The translations under genes were made by a program, and so were the position numbers. Shown one piece after another: positions 35,925 through 46,781 of a DNA stretch of 64,000 bases (within the stretch, counting starts at the first letter, position 1; each line of letters begins with the position of its first letter). A model generated the notes under the pieces. That model saw nothing but the letters and a program-made list of their open reading frames with translations, had not been told where the DNA came from and searched no databases. The stretch spans positions 248,001-312,000 of the forward strand of contig JAGAJL010000012.1 of the NCBI GenBank assembly GCA_017626095.1, in the 5' to 3' direction. The DNA is from Lachnospiraceae bacterium (GTDB taxonomy: Bacteria > Bacillota > Clostridia > Lachnospirales > Lachnospiraceae).

Positions 35925-36035
35925 TTTCTAAGATATTGGCATTATGTTCGATATATGAATTACGCCCTGATCGGGCTACTTTCTCATGTTTTGCAGATTA
36001 CGGATTCATACTTTTTTATCCGGGTATCAGCATAC
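35925..36035. repeat. Family C repeat, copy C3, upstream of gatC
   Basis: Blocks: ATTACGCCCTGATCGGGCTA, CTTTCTCATGTTTTGCAGAT, then TTCATACTTTTTTATCCGGG and TATCAG. The central GCCCTGATCGGGC is a small hairpin. It lies directly before the gatC ribosome site. Confidence 0.6.
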
Positions 36036-36071
36036 TAAAAATTGGAAGACAAAAAAAAGGAGCAGGACATC

Positions 36072-36362
36072 ATGGCAAACGTTATTACAGACGAAACAAT
36101 TGATTACGTTGGCATTCTTGCAAAGCTGGAACTGTCTGCAGAGGAAAAAGAGCAGGCAAAAAAGGATCTCGTGGAAATGTTAGATTACATTGATCAGCTT
36201 GGAGAATTGGATACAACCGGTGTTGAACCGATGAGCCACGTTTTTCCGGTACACAATGTTTTCAGGGAAGATGTTGTAACAAACGGTGATGACAGAGACA
36301 GTATTTTAAAGAACGCACCCGAAGAAAAAGACGGTATGTTCTTGGTCCCCAATACATTTTAA
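36072..36362 (+). CDS. gatC: Asp-tRNA(Asn)/Glu-tRNA(Gln) amidotransferase subunit C
   Basis: A 96-residue subunit, the usual GatC length. Motifs: [17 protein letters not shown] near the N-terminus, [20 protein letters not shown], and the C-terminal LRED-type segment (VFREDVV) with a final MFLVPNTF. GatC stabilises the GatA-GatB complex and threads between them. GGAG lies about 9 bases before the ATG at 36072; the 10 codons before it have no ribosome site. It is the first gene of a tight gatC-gatA-gatB operon (15 and 0 bases between genes). Confidence 0.95.
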   Translation: MANVITDETIDYVGILAKLELSAEEKEQAKKDLVEMLDYIDQLGELDTTGVEPMSHVFPVHNVFREDVVTNGDDRDSILKNAPEEKDGMFLVPNTF

Positions 36363-36377
36363 GGAGGCTTTCGACAG

Positions 36378-37841
36378 ATGAATATTTTGGATTACACTGC
36401 CGTAGAGCTTTCGGCAGCAATTAAAAAAGGTGAGGTAACCGTAGTAGAAGCTACCGAAGCTGTTCTTGCGCAAATCGAGCAAAAGGAAGCAGAGTTAAAC
36501 TGCTATGTTACGCTTGATAAAGAAGGCGCGTTAGCACAGGCTAACGACATTCAGAAAAAAATAGATGCAGGTGAGTTGACAGGACCTCTTGCCGGAGTTC
36601 CGGTTGCCATCAAAGACAACATGTGTACAGAAGGCATGCTTACTACCTGCTCATCTAAGATTTTAGGAAATTTTATTCCGACTTATACATCGGAAGCTGT
36701 TATCAATTTACAAAAAGCAGGTGCGGTTATTCTTGGAAAAACCAATATGGACGAGTTTGCCATGGGTTCCACAACCGAAACTTCTGCATTCGGAGCAACT
36801 AAAAATCCATGGAATACCGAGCATGTTCCGGGCGGTTCTTCCGGTGGCTCTGCAGCAGCGGTAGCAGCTGATGAGTGTTTTTATGCATTGGGTTCCGATA
36901 CCGGCGGATCAATCAGACAGCCTGCATCGTATTGTGGTGTTGTCGGTATGAAACCGACTTATGGTACGGTTTCCCGATACGGACTGATTGCTTATGGTTC
37001 TTCACTGGATCAGATAGGACCGCTTGCAAAAGACGTGACAGACTGTGCAACCATTTTGGAAACGATTGCTTCTCATGATTTCAAAGATTCCACCAGTGTC
37101 GAAAGAGATACGGACTTTACGAAAGCATTGGTAGATGATGTAAAAGGTATGAAGATCGGAATCCCGAGATCTTATTTTGGAGACGGTCTGGATGCGGATG
37201 TAAAAGAAAAAATCTTGGCAGCAGCAAAGGTACTGGAAGAAAAGGGGGCCATTGTTGAGGAATTTGATTTGGATTTAGTAGAATATGCCATTCCGACTTA
37301 CTATACGATTGCCGATGCCGAAGCAAGCTCCAATTTAGAGCGCTTTGACGGTGTAAAATACGGTTTCCGTGCAGAGGATTGCGATGAGTTGCATCAGATG
37401 TATAAACGCAGCCGTTCCCAGGGCTTTGGACCGGAAGTAAAACGCCGTATTATGCTTGGCTCCTTCGTGTTGAGCTCCGGTTATTATGATGCTTATTATT
37501 TGAAAGCATTGAAGGTAAAAGCTTTGATTAAAAAATCCTTTGATGAAGCTTTTGCAAAATATGATATGATTTTGGGACCTTGTGCTCCCACGACAGCTCC
37601 GAAGCTTGGTGCTTCTTTATCGGATCCGATGAAGATGTATCTGGGAGATATTTATACGATTTCGGTTAACCTGGCCGGACTTCCCGGTATCAGCGTTCCC
37701 TGCGGTGTAGACAAAAATGGTCTGCCGATAGGCTTGCAGTTGATTGGAGACTGCTTCAACGAAAAGAAGTTGATTCAGGCCGCTTACTCCTATGAGCAGG
37801 CGAGAGGAAAATTCTCACTCAGTGCAAAGGAGGGCAAATAA
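36378..37841 (+). CDS. gatA: Asp-tRNA(Asn)/Glu-tRNA(Gln) amidotransferase subunit A
   Basis: A 487-residue amidase-signature enzyme that frees ammonia from glutamine. The Ser-cisSer-Lys triad is complete: K79 in PVAIKDNM, S154 in PGGSSGGSAAA and S178 in GSDTGGSIRQPA. AAGGAGG precedes the ATG. The ammonia is channelled to GatB. The stop codon abuts the ATG of gatB. Confidence 0.97.
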   Translation: MNILDYTAVELSAAIKKGEVTVVEATEAVLAQIEQKEAELNCYVTLDKEGALAQANDIQKKIDAGELTGPLAGVPVAIKDNMCTEGMLTTCSSKILGNFIPTYTSEAVINLQKAGAVILGKTNMDEFAMGSTTETSAFGATKNPWNTEHVPGGSSGGSAAAVAADECFYALGSDTGGSIRQPASYCGVVGMKPTYGTVSRYGLIAYGSSLDQIGPLAKDVTDCATILETIASHDFKDSTSVERDTDFTKALVDDVKGMKIGIPRSYFGDGLDADVKEKILAAAKVLEEKGAIVEEFDLDLVEYAIPTYYTIADAEASSNLERFDGVKYGFRAEDCDELHQMYKRSRSQGFGPEVKRRIMLGSFVLSSGYYDAYYLKALKVKALIKKSFDEAFAKYDMILGPCAPTTAPKLGASLSDPMKMYLGDIYTISVNLAGLPGISVPCGVDKNGLPIGLQLIGDCFNEKKLIQAAYSYEQARGKFSLSAKEGK

Positions 37842-39275
37842 ATGGCAAAACAATATGAAACAGTCATCGGTCTGGAAGTTCATGTAGAACTTGCGACGAA
37901 AACCAAAATATTCTGTGGGTGTTCCACTGCGTTTGGCGGAGAACCCAACAGCCACACCTGTCCGGTCTGTACCGGTATGCCCGGATCCTTGCCGGTATTA
38001 AATAAACAGGTTTTGGAATATGCGATTGCGGTAGGACTTGCAACGAACTGCGATATTACCAGAAACGGCAAATTCGACCGTAAAAACTATTTCTATCCCG
38101 ACAATCCGCAAAACTATCAGATTAGTCAGTTATATCTGCCAATCTGTCGCAATGGATATGTAGAAATTGAGACAGAAGAAGGCGGAAAAAAGAAAATCGG
38201 TATTCATGAGATTCACATGGAAGAGGATGCCGGAAAGCTGATCCATGATGAATGGGAAGATGCTACGTTAGTTGATTACAACCGTTCGGGTGTACCGTTA
38301 ATTGAAATTGTTTCCGAACCTGACATGCGTAGCGCTGATGAGGTTATTGCATATCTGGATAAGCTCAGATTGTTAATTCAGTATCTTGGCGCATCTGATT
38401 GTAAGTTGCAGGAAGGCTCCATGAGAGCCGATGTGAATTTGTCTGTCCGTGAGGTTGGGGCAAGTGAATTCGGAACCCGTACCGAGATGAAAAACTTAAA
38501 CTCTTTCAAAGCTATTGCACGTGCCATTGAAGGAGAAAAAGCAAGACAGATTGATTTGCTTGAATCAGGCGAAAAGGTAATTCAGGAAACCCGTCGCTGG
38601 GATGATACCAAAGAGACATCTTATGCAATGCGTAGTAAAGAAGATGCCCAGGATTACCGTTATTTCCCTGACCCGGATCTGGTTCCGATTGTTGTTAGCG
38701 AAGAAATGATTGAAAAAATCCGTGAAAAACAACCGGAGTTCCGCTCTGAAAAAATGGCCCGCTACAAAGAAGAATTTGATATTCCGGATTATGATATTGA
38801 TATTATTACCAATACCAAGAGAATGGCAGATTTATTTGAAGAAACCGTTGCGCTCGGTGCTCAACCCAAAAAGGTCTCCAACTGGCTGATGGGTGAGACC
38901 ATGCGTCTGTTAAAAGAGCAGAGTATGGATCCGGAGGATATTCGTTTTTCACCGGCTCATCTTGCCGCATTGATAGCAATGGTTGATAAAAAAGAAATCA
39001 ATTCATCCGTTGCAAAAACGGTATTTGAAAAGATGTTTTCTGAGGATATCGATCCGGTGAAATATGTAGATGAAAAGGGACTGAAAACGGTCAACGACGA
39101 AGGCGCATTGCGAAAGACCATCGAAGAGGTTGTCGCAAATAATCCGCAGGCTGTTGAAGATTATCACAATGGAAAAGAAAAGGCTATCGGAGCGCTGGTT
39201 GGTCAGACTATGAAAGCCATGAAAGGCAAAGCGGATCCTGCCATGGTAAATCAGATTCTGAAGGAAATCCTTTAA
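37842..39275 (+). CDS. gatB: Asp-tRNA(Asn)/Glu-tRNA(Gln) amidotransferase subunit B
   Basis: A 477-residue kinase-like subunit that phosphorylates the mischarged Asp or Glu on tRNA and amidates it. Signature segments are YETVIGLEVHVELATKTKIF, CPVCTGMPGSLPVLN with the zinc cysteines (C25 and C27 in FCGCS with CPVC), FDRKNYFYPDNPQNYQISQ, and LQEGSMRADVNLS. The C-terminal YqeY-like tRNA-binding tail (AIGALVGQTMKAMKGKADP) is present. AAGGAGG lies within the end of gatA. A family C hairpin follows and may serve as terminator. A GlnRS gene at 48790 suggests this complex mainly makes Asn-tRNA. Confidence 0.97.
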   Translation: MAKQYETVIGLEVHVELATKTKIFCGCSTAFGGEPNSHTCPVCTGMPGSLPVLNKQVLEYAIAVGLATNCDITRNGKFDRKNYFYPDNPQNYQISQLYLPICRNGYVEIETEEGGKKKIGIHEIHMEEDAGKLIHDEWEDATLVDYNRSGVPLIEIVSEPDMRSADEVIAYLDKLRLLIQYLGASDCKLQEGSMRADVNLSVREVGASEFGTRTEMKNLNSFKAIARAIEGEKARQIDLLESGEKVIQETRRWDDTKETSYAMRSKEDAQDYRYFPDPDLVPIVVSEEMIEKIREKQPEFRSEKMARYKEEFDIPDYDIDIITNTKRMADLFEETVALGAQPKKVSNWLMGETMRLLKEQSMDPEDIRFSPAHLAALIAMVDKKEINSSVAKTVFEKMFSEDIDPVKYVDEKGLKTVNDEGALRKTIEEVVANNPQAVEDYHNGKEKAIGALVGQTMKAMKGKADPAMVNQILKEIL

Positions 39276-39277
39276 TG

Positions 39278-39400
39278 AATATTTTTGAAAGCAGCCCAAT
39301 CCGGGCTGCTTTCTCACGTTTTGTGGATTTCAAGGTCATGCTTTTTCATGTAAACATGAAAAGTATGACTTTAGGACCCGGATATCAAATTATTAAGTTT
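39278..39400. repeat. Family C repeat, copy C4, with terminator-like hairpin after gatB
   Basis: AAAGCAGCCC (39288-39297) and GGGCTGCTTT (39303-39312) form a 10-bp stem with TTTCTC after it. Then CACGTTTTGTGGATT, TCATGCTTTTTCATG with its inverse CATGAAAAGTATGA (39345-39371), and GGACCCGGATATCAAATT, shared with C1 and C3. Confidence 0.65.
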
Positions 39401-39554
39401 TTCAAAAAAAGGTTTTCATTCCGGAAAATATGTAATATAATACAAAAGAGTTTTGGGGTGCTTGCAATAATGTAAGCACTTTTTTGAATTAGATGCTACA
39501 TCAGAATTAGAATTTGGAATTTGTAGTATTAGCTACATTCATTAAAGAAGACAA

Positions 39555-39767
39555 GGAATGAATTGTGTTTTCGGGATATTTAGCGTAGATGATTAGTATA
39601 TCTTAATATTCTGTAAAACAATCAGCACTACGCGACACGGATGTCGCGTAAGGTGCATCCGGACAGGATGTCCAATATGCACCGTGTGCGTCCGGAGCTA
39701 ATAACCTTCCCAGAATATTTAGATATACTTATCATCGCAGATATATCCCGAAAACACAATTCATTCC
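39555..39767. repeat. Family E structured repeat, copy E3
   Basis: Perfect 25-base copy-specific arms at 39555-39579 and 39743-39767. Core with hairpin B CGCGACACGGATGTCGCG (39631-39648) and hairpin A (GGTGCAT 39652-39658 with ATGCACC 39677-39683). Core ends are AGTATATCTTAATATTCTG and its inverse, one base change from other copies on both sides. Confidence 0.8.
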
Positions 39768-39815
39768 GCCCCCCTATCCCCCTCCGGCACAGACCGAAAC
39801 CAGAAAGTGATATTT

Positions 39816-41087
39816 ATGAGAATACGTCGTGGAAGAAGAAAAAAAGTAAATATTGGAATTATTGAGATTATGTGTATCATTGTTACCATACTTCTTTTGA
39901 CTTTGCTTATTGCTTATGTCGTTACAAGCCGTATGGATCGCAAAAAAGAAGAGGCAATGCACCGGGAAGAAGTGGTGGAAGAAATTCAGAATGCGGAGAA
40001 ACAGAATATTTTTTCAAGTGAAATTTATTCGCCCGGACATTTTGCCAATAATCAGGAAACGGTAGACTATCAGGAACTGATTGCGGAGGAAAATTCCTAT
40101 ATTCAGGATTTGTTAAAGGATTTTCATGTATCAAGTGCGGATTACCTTGTGACTGATAAAAAGTTTACTTTATCAGGAAGATGGTATCAAACGATTATCA
40201 ATGGAGAAGCCTGTTATAACACGGTTACCCAAGGGGCAATGGTTTATTTTCAGATTCGGGGAACCGATAGCTTTGATATCAAATTTGTGGACCGGACGAT
40301 GCTGGAAACTCCATATTTTGCGTATGTTATTGATGATGGCGAGCCTAAACGTCAATCGATTTCGGAAAATCATGTGGAATTGCCGGATACCGGAGAACAC
40401 AATGTAATACTTGTCATGGATGGAATGTCAGAACGTGAATTTAAATGGTCCGGAGAAATTGGATTTGCTTTTTCCGATATTGACTGTCACGATGGCGAAA
40501 TGAATGGTTTCATCCCCAAACAGAAAAGAATTTTATTTGTTGGAGACAGTATTTTGGAAGGTATTATGACACTGGGGGGAGAATCGGTTAGTGAGTTTAA
40601 CAGTGCCTCACATTCCGTTTCGTGGTATACGGCCCGGGCGCTGTGTGCGGAACCTTACTTTATTGGCTATGGTTCTTCGGGAATAGCAACGGGAGGATCG
40701 TTTAATACAACTTCAAATTCTCTGGATTATCTGTCTGAGAAACGCCATATTCCTACAGAAGATTATCCGAACTGTGATTTAATTGTACTTAACACGGGAA
40801 CAAATGATTACGATACGAAAGATGCAGAATTTACAAAAGGGTATGATGAGCTGTTGAATAAACTGCATGAGCGTTATCCGGAGGTGGCTGTTATCTGTGT
40901 AGTGCCGTTTACACAGACACATGCAAAGCAGATTCGGGAAGTTGTGGGAAGGTATGAATGGGCATATCTTGTGGAAACGGCAGGATTTTATTTTGATACT
41001 TATGACGGACTTCATCCAAGTGATGAGGGCGCCAGAAAAGTTGCGGGGCTTTTAGTTGATTTTATTACTAAGAATGGTGTATTCTAG
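39816..41087 (+). CDS. Membrane-anchored SGNH/GDSL esterase, CE2-like
   Basis: A 423-residue protein with a short basic N-terminus, one helix (about 15-38) and an extracytoplasmic part. Residues about 110-225 form a beta domain (YFQIRGTDSFDIKFVDRTML, HNVILVMDGMSEREFKW) as in carbohydrate esterase family 2. The SGNH domain follows: block I ILFVGDSILEG, block II GYGSSGIATGG, block III LNTGTNDY, block V DGLHPSDEGARK. All catalytic residues are seen. Likely role: removing acetyl groups from surface or plant polysaccharides outside the cell. A GTG at 39807 is an alternative start; no strong ribosome site supports either, and the E3 repeat lies just upstream. Confidence 0.85.
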   Translation: MRIRRGRRKKVNIGIIEIMCIIVTILLLTLLIAYVVTSRMDRKKEEAMHREEVVEEIQNAEKQNIFSSEIYSPGHFANNQETVDYQELIAEENSYIQDLLKDFHVSSADYLVTDKKFTLSGRWYQTIINGEACYNTVTQGAMVYFQIRGTDSFDIKFVDRTMLETPYFAYVIDDGEPKRQSISENHVELPDTGEHNVILVMDGMSEREFKWSGEIGFAFSDIDCHDGEMNGFIPKQKRILFVGDSILEGIMTLGGESVSEFNSASHSVSWYTARALCAEPYFIGYGSSGIATGGSFNTTSNSLDYLSEKRHIPTEDYPNCDLIVLNTGTNDYDTKDAEFTKGYDELLNKLHERYPEVAVICVVPFTQTHAKQIREVVGRYEWAYLVETAGFYFDTYDGLHPSDEGARKVAGLLVDFITKNGVF

Positions 41088-41127
41088 AGATAGAAAAAGG
41101 GTGAATTTGTAAAAAGGGAGTGATTTT

Positions 41128-41484
41128 ATGAGATATGAAGAAGTTGTAGATAAGGTACAGTCTGTTTATGAAAATGCTGATGCCAGAGATATTTTTGAAC
41201 ATATTGCCGTTCAGATAAATATTGTAGGAGAAGGCAGCGGAGCTTTTTATCTGGAGGTTGCCCAACGCAAGATCTGCGTGGAGCCTTATGACTATCATGA
41301 CAGGGATGGTTTGATTACAGCTTCTGCGCAGACAATTTGCGACATAGCTGATCAGAAAATTGCTTTTTGGGATGCATACGAACAAGGACTTTTAAAGTAT
41401 GAAGGCAATATGGACAAGTTCCACATTCTGGCTAAAATCAGATTGCCCAAAAAGAAAAAAGTGACAAAAAATAAAAAAGTTTGA
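41128..41484 (+). CDS. SCP2 sterol-transfer-domain protein
   Basis: A 118-residue soluble protein with the SCP2 fold pattern: an initial helix (YEEVVDKVQSVYENADARD), strands (AVQINIVGEGSGAFYLEV), a helix (LITASAQTICDIADQKIAFW), then YEGNMDKFHILAKI. Such small proteins bind lipids or act as accessory domains; the bacterial role is not settled. A Lys-rich tail (LPKKKKVTKNKKV) is added. GGGAG lies 8 bases before the ATG, and the gene begins about 40 bases after the esterase on the same strand. Confidence 0.72.
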   Translation: MRYEEVVDKVQSVYENADARDIFEHIAVQINIVGEGSGAFYLEVAQRKICVEPYDYHDRDGLITASAQTICDIADQKIAFWDAYEQGLLKYEGNMDKFHILAKIRLPKKKKVTKNKKV

Positions 41485-41563
41485 TTCTGTTTTAATATTA
41501 TCAGGATAATAAAGACATATCTTTTGTCAATTATAGCAATGGAATGACATGGGAAAAAGAAAC

Positions 41564-41591
41564 AAAAAAGCCGTTTTATACGGCTTTTTTT
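41564..41591 (+). terminator. Terminator after the SCP2-domain gene
   Basis: AAAAAAGCCGT and its complement ending in ACGGC plus six T. Short 9-bp stem with a tight TTTA-type loop. Confidence 0.85.
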
Positions 41592-41661
41592 ATTGACGTA
41601 AATACTATCTTGAATTAAAATAAGATTACTTACACTTGGGCAAAAGGAAAGGTGGACGTTT

Positions 41662-41916
41662 ATGCAGGTAGGAGGAATTGGCGCATATTCATATCAGCCG
41701 TATATTTACAACACAAATACATTGAGTGCCCGTAGCATGGATAAGATTCAGGCAATCGACAGTGATTTATCCTCAGCAAAAACTGATTTTTCATCTCTTT
41801 CAGAAGAAGCTGTCAATATAAATCCGCTTCAAAAAGGGGAAACGCCTGATTTTGCCGGTATTTTTGCTGCGCAGATGCAGATGAGCCGCATGAATGAGGC
41901 ACGTATTTTTGGTTAA
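41662..41916 (+). CDS. Small conserved-looking protein of unknown function
   Basis: An 84-residue protein with no membrane helix. It starts MQVGGIGAYSYQPYIYNTNT and ends FAGIFAAQMQMSRMNEARIF. The second half is likely helical. The N-terminal motif and the Gln/Met-rich end recall short flagellar basal-body or export-associated peptides, but I cannot support that assignment and no flagellar gene is near. GGAAAGGTGG precedes the ATG, and a terminator upstream separates it from the SCP2-domain gene. It is probably cotranscribed with the next gene, 29 bases downstream. Confidence 0.6.
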   Translation: MQVGGIGAYSYQPYIYNTNTLSARSMDKIQAIDSDLSSAKTDFSSLSEEAVNINPLQKGETPDFAGIFAAQMQMSRMNEARIFG

Positions 41917-41945
41917 TTATTGCTTAAGGAGAGGACATAAAGAAA

Positions 41946-42440
41946 ATGAACGATACGTATATTGAACTTCTGGTTAAAAAACCGGATTCCAAAACAGCAT
42001 CATTACTTCACTTTTTTATGGTAGGAGTAGGAGCTGTTTTATTTTTAGGTGGTATATTTCTTGACATTCGGCTTCTTCTTGCGGGAATTATCTTTCTGAT
42101 AGGTTCTTTTGTTCCTACATTATTTAATGATATTGAATATGAATATCTTTTACTGGAAAAAGAACTGACTGTCGACAGGATTAGAAAGCAGGAAAGCCGG
42201 AAAACAGTTGCAAATTACAAATTGGATACCATGGTTATTATGGCTCCTAAGGGTTCCGAACATCTGAGCAGATACGCACAGTTAAAAACAATTGATTATT
42301 CTTCTGGTACACAAGAAGGACAACCTTATGAAATCGTCGTTGAAGGGAAAGGTGAAAAGGTACGTATTGTTATCGACACCTCACAGGAACTGACGGATGC
42401 AATCCGCAAGCTTCGTCCCCGAGACGTTTTTTTGCGATAA
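41946..42440 (+). CDS. DUF6106-like two-helix membrane protein
   Basis: A 164-residue protein beginning NDTYIELLVKKPDSKTAS, with two adjacent helices (about 20-58, VGVGAVLFLGGIFLDIRLL, AGIIFLIGSFVPTLF) and a cytoplasmic C-terminal domain (EYEYLLLEKELTVDRIRKQE, VANYKLDTMVIMAPKGSEHL). The start and layout resemble the DUF6106 proteins of Lachnospiraceae, assigned from memory. AAGGAGAGGAC precedes the ATG by about 9 bases. It is 25 bases upstream of guaB and probably in the same transcript. The function is unknown. Confidence 0.6.
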   Translation: MNDTYIELLVKKPDSKTASLLHFFMVGVGAVLFLGGIFLDIRLLLAGIIFLIGSFVPTLFNDIEYEYLLLEKELTVDRIRKQESRKTVANYKLDTMVIMAPKGSEHLSRYAQLKTIDYSSGTQEGQPYEIVVEGKGEKVRIVIDTSQELTDAIRKLRPRDVFLR

Positions 42441-42447
42441 ATTATGA

Positions 42448-43918
<1,471 letters not shown>

Positions 43919-43920
<2 letters not shown>

Positions 43921-44081
43921 TACAATGTTTTTAAATTAACTACATCATATCACTTGACTATTTTCCCGATAGCACATGTGAAAATCCTCAACGTAGCCCG
44001 CTACGCCTACGTTTTTTCTCAAGCATTCTCAGAAAAAAATTCTTCGTGAATGGTATGGTAATTTAGAAAACATTGCACTAA
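43919..44081. repeat. Family F repeat, copy 2, starting at the guaB stop codon
   Basis: TAGTACAATGTTTTTAAATT, a central segment with a hairpin AACGTAG/CTACGTT (about 43997-44022), then GCATTCTCAGAAAAAA, ATTCTTCGTG, AATGGTAT and the inverse end TAATTTAGAAAACATTGCAC. The same order occurs at 10262-10355, where the central segment is missing. Confidence 0.65.
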
Positions 44082-44156
44082 GCGGTTGTAAAACGGCAGG
44101 AAATATGTCGTGACAAATAATCAGTTTTTAAGGATTATGAATCAGGGAAAGTATTT

Positions 44157-46781
44157 ATGCAACAATTATTCGACAAAGCAGAACTTCAGAAGGTGCAGAA
44201 TCATTTCTGCACCTTATCCCGTTTATTTGCCTATTGTGTCAATAAAGACGGTCAAAAGCTGACAGAGATGTCAGGAGACAAGAAGGGCTTAGCTTATATT
44301 CAGAACTATATATCAGAAGAAGATTTTTATCAGGTGTATAAGCATATTGCAGACAGTACACTGGAAGATATTATTGTGGAAACTACCCGGTATCAAAATG
44401 TAAAGCTGGCTGCCGTAGCAGTAACGGATGAAGGTGTCCGGACCAATTGCTGGCTGATTTGCTGCGTTTTAAAGGATGTGGAAGGCGATTCAATTTTGGA
44501 TATTCCGGTAGAGGGCATTACGCTGGATGAATTGTATCATGCGTTGGATATGTTGGCTACTGTGGAGAGAAAGCTTGTTCAAAATGAGAAAGAGGTTCAG
44601 GCTGCCAGATCCGAGAGCCGGAAAAGTAAATATTCCGAGACAGAAATGAGTTCGGCTCTCAGGCGGACAGAGGCTATGACCGGTGTTGTCCAGTATTTGG
44701 AAAGTACGGAAAGCTTTGAGGAGACAACGAAACAGATATTAAAAATTGTCGGTGAATATCTGAATGTGACAGCTACACGTCTGTTTCAGATTACCAGGGA
44801 TGGAGAACATGTGGATCTGATATCATTTTATCAGGCTCCGAATATTTCCCGCTTAAACGGACATCGCGTAAAAGGAATTGAACGAGGTGCACTTTTAGGA
44901 GAGGATAAGCCTCTGATTTTATCTGCAAATTCTCTGGCATCTGCAACCATGCATGCGGAAATGCTGCAGTCTCACATTAAAGCGGTTGTATCGGTACCTA
45001 TATATGTCAATAAGAAGCCTGCCATGTATTTTTGTGTGACCGAACATGAGAAAAACCGTGTATGGTGCAAGGAAGATGTCAAATTTATCAGTGATGTGGC
45101 TAAAGTATTGCAAAGTTTATTGGATAAGCGGATTCAAAAGAATTCTCTGGTCGGTTCCTACGCATCGTTGCAGGAGATTTTAGATAATGTGGGCACCTGC
45201 ATTTATGTCAAAGATTCACAGACCGGTAAGGTTTTGTTCGCCAATAAACCGTTTAAACAGATTTTTTCTGCTGAAATAAAAGAAAACCGGATTGAAAATT
45301 TCCTATCATTGGCACAGCCTGTTGGATTCAAAGACGGCTATTATGAGATTTGGCACAGCGAAAAGGAGCGGTGGTATGATCTTTACCATGTCTTGATCCG
45401 GTGGGTTGATTCCAGACAGGTTCATCTGTATGCACTTTATGATATTACCGATAAAAAACTCTATCAAAAGAAAATTGAACAACAGGCTTATACGGATTTT
45501 CTGACCGGATTATATAACCGTATGTGTTGTGAACGCGATCTGGCCAGATTTATTGATCTTGCAAAGCAGAACAAACAAAAAGGTGTTTTGTTGTATTTGG
45601 ACTTAGATGATTTTAAACATATCAATGATGGTCTTGGACACCAGTATGGAGATGTTCTGTTACAGTCCATATCGCATGGTCTGATGGAAATAGAAGGCGT
45701 GGAAGAAACCTGCTATCGCATGGGTGGAGATGAGTTTGTCATTATTGTGCCGCCTAAAAATTACTGGCGCTATGAAATAATTGTGGAAGATATCAAAAAG
45801 ATATTCAGTAAGCCGTGGTTTTTAAAAGATGCGGAATATTACTGTACTATGAGTATGGGTATCTGTACCTATCCCGATGACGGAGATAATGTGGCAGATT
45901 TGATCAAAAAAGCAGATATTGCGATGTATGAAGCAAAGACAAGCGGCAAGAACCGGGTTGCAAAATTTACTGACAATATCTCTTCGGTTTCCAGCAGGCG
46001 TCTGGACATGGAAAAAAATATGCGTGACGCAACCGTTAATTCCTGCGCAGAGTTTGCCGTTTATTTCCAACCCATCATTGATGTACTAAAAGAAGATACT
46101 CCTTGCGTGGGTGCAGAAGCACTGGTTCGCTGGAATTCGGTTGCGCTTGGATTTATTTCACCGGCAGATTTTATTCCTCTTGCCGAGTATCTCGGATTGA
46201 TTACGCCGATTGGCACTTATGTTTTACGAGAGGCATGTTATGCATGTAAAAAGTGGAACGATAGCGGGCATCCTGAATACAAAGTAAATGTCAATCTCTC
46301 TGTAGTTCAGCTTTTACAAAACGATATTGTGGATGTTGTAAAATGTGCATTATCAGATAGCGGACTGCTTCCTCAGAATTTGACGCTGGAAGTGACAGAG
46401 AGCCTTGCCATCAATGATATGGAACGCATGCAGAAGATATTAAATTCCATTCGGGCTCTTGGCGTACGGATTGCGTTGGACGATTTCGGAACCGGCTATT
46501 CTTCGTTAAAGCACATCCGGGAAATACCGCTTGATGTTATTAAAGTTGATCAGACCTTTGTAAAAGATCTGACAAAAGATGAGTACTCACAATCCTTCAT
46601 TAAAATGGTTGCAGAGTTAGCAGCAGCTATCGATGTAAACGTTTGTATTGAGGGAGTAGAAACAAAAGAACAATTTGAAGTTTTGGAAGGAATGAAAGTA
46701 CAAATGGTGCAGGGTTATTTATTTGACAAGCCTTTACCACGAGCTGCTTTTGAGGAAAAGTATGTTAAACCAGGGGAATAA
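44157..46781 (+). CDS. Cyclic-di-GMP signalling protein with GAF, PAS, GGDEF and EAL domains
   Basis: An 874-residue cytoplasmic protein. A coiled stretch near residues 130-175, a GAF-like domain (about 180-325) and a PAS-like domain (about 330-440, IYVKDSQTGKVLFANKPFKQ) precede GGDEF. The synthase motif is intact (RMGGDEFVII, DLDDFKHINDGLGH). The EAL domain has the full set: GAEALVRW, NVNLSVVQL, LEVTES, LDDFGTGYSSL, IKVDQTFVKD and EGVETKEQ. Both activities are therefore possible, and the net direction cannot be told from sequence. It begins after the F2 repeat and overlaps the next gene by 20 bases. Confidence 0.92.
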   Translation: MQQLFDKAELQKVQNHFCTLSRLFAYCVNKDGQKLTEMSGDKKGLAYIQNYISEEDFYQVYKHIADSTLEDIIVETTRYQNVKLAAVAVTDEGVRTNCWLICCVLKDVEGDSILDIPVEGITLDELYHALDMLATVERKLVQNEKEVQAARSESRKSKYSETEMSSALRRTEAMTGVVQYLESTESFEETTKQILKIVGEYLNVTATRLFQITRDGEHVDLISFYQAPNISRLNGHRVKGIERGALLGEDKPLILSANSLASATMHAEMLQSHIKAVVSVPIYVNKKPAMYFCVTEHEKNRVWCKEDVKFISDVAKVLQSLLDKRIQKNSLVGSYASLQEILDNVGTCIYVKDSQTGKVLFANKPFKQIFSAEIKENRIENFLSLAQPVGFKDGYYEIWHSEKERWYDLYHVLIRWVDSRQVHLYALYDITDKKLYQKKIEQQAYTDFLTGLYNRMCCERDLARFIDLAKQNKQKGVLLYLDLDDFKHINDGLGHQYGDVLLQSISHGLMEIEGVEETCYRMGGDEFVIIVPPKNYWRYEIIVEDIKKIFSKPWFLKDAEYYCTMSMGICTYPDDGDNVADLIKKADIAMYEAKTSGKNRVAKFTDNISSVSSRRLDMEKNMRDATVNSCAEFAVYFQPIIDVLKEDTPCVGAEALVRWNSVALGFISPADFIPLAEYLGLITPIGTYVLREACYACKKWNDSGHPEYKVNVNLSVVQLLQNDIVDVVKCALSDSGLLPQNLTLEVTESLAINDMERMQKILNSIRALGVRIALDDFGTGYSSLKHIREIPLDVIKVDQTFVKDLTKDEYSQSFIKMVAELAAAIDVNVCIEGVETKEQFEVLEGMKVQMVQGYLFDKPLPRAAFEEKYVKPGE

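Noticed and set aside
41662-41916. Flagellar basal-body (FliE-like) protein
   Set aside because: Only a weak similarity in the Gln/Met-rich end, no flagellar genes nearby and a different length.
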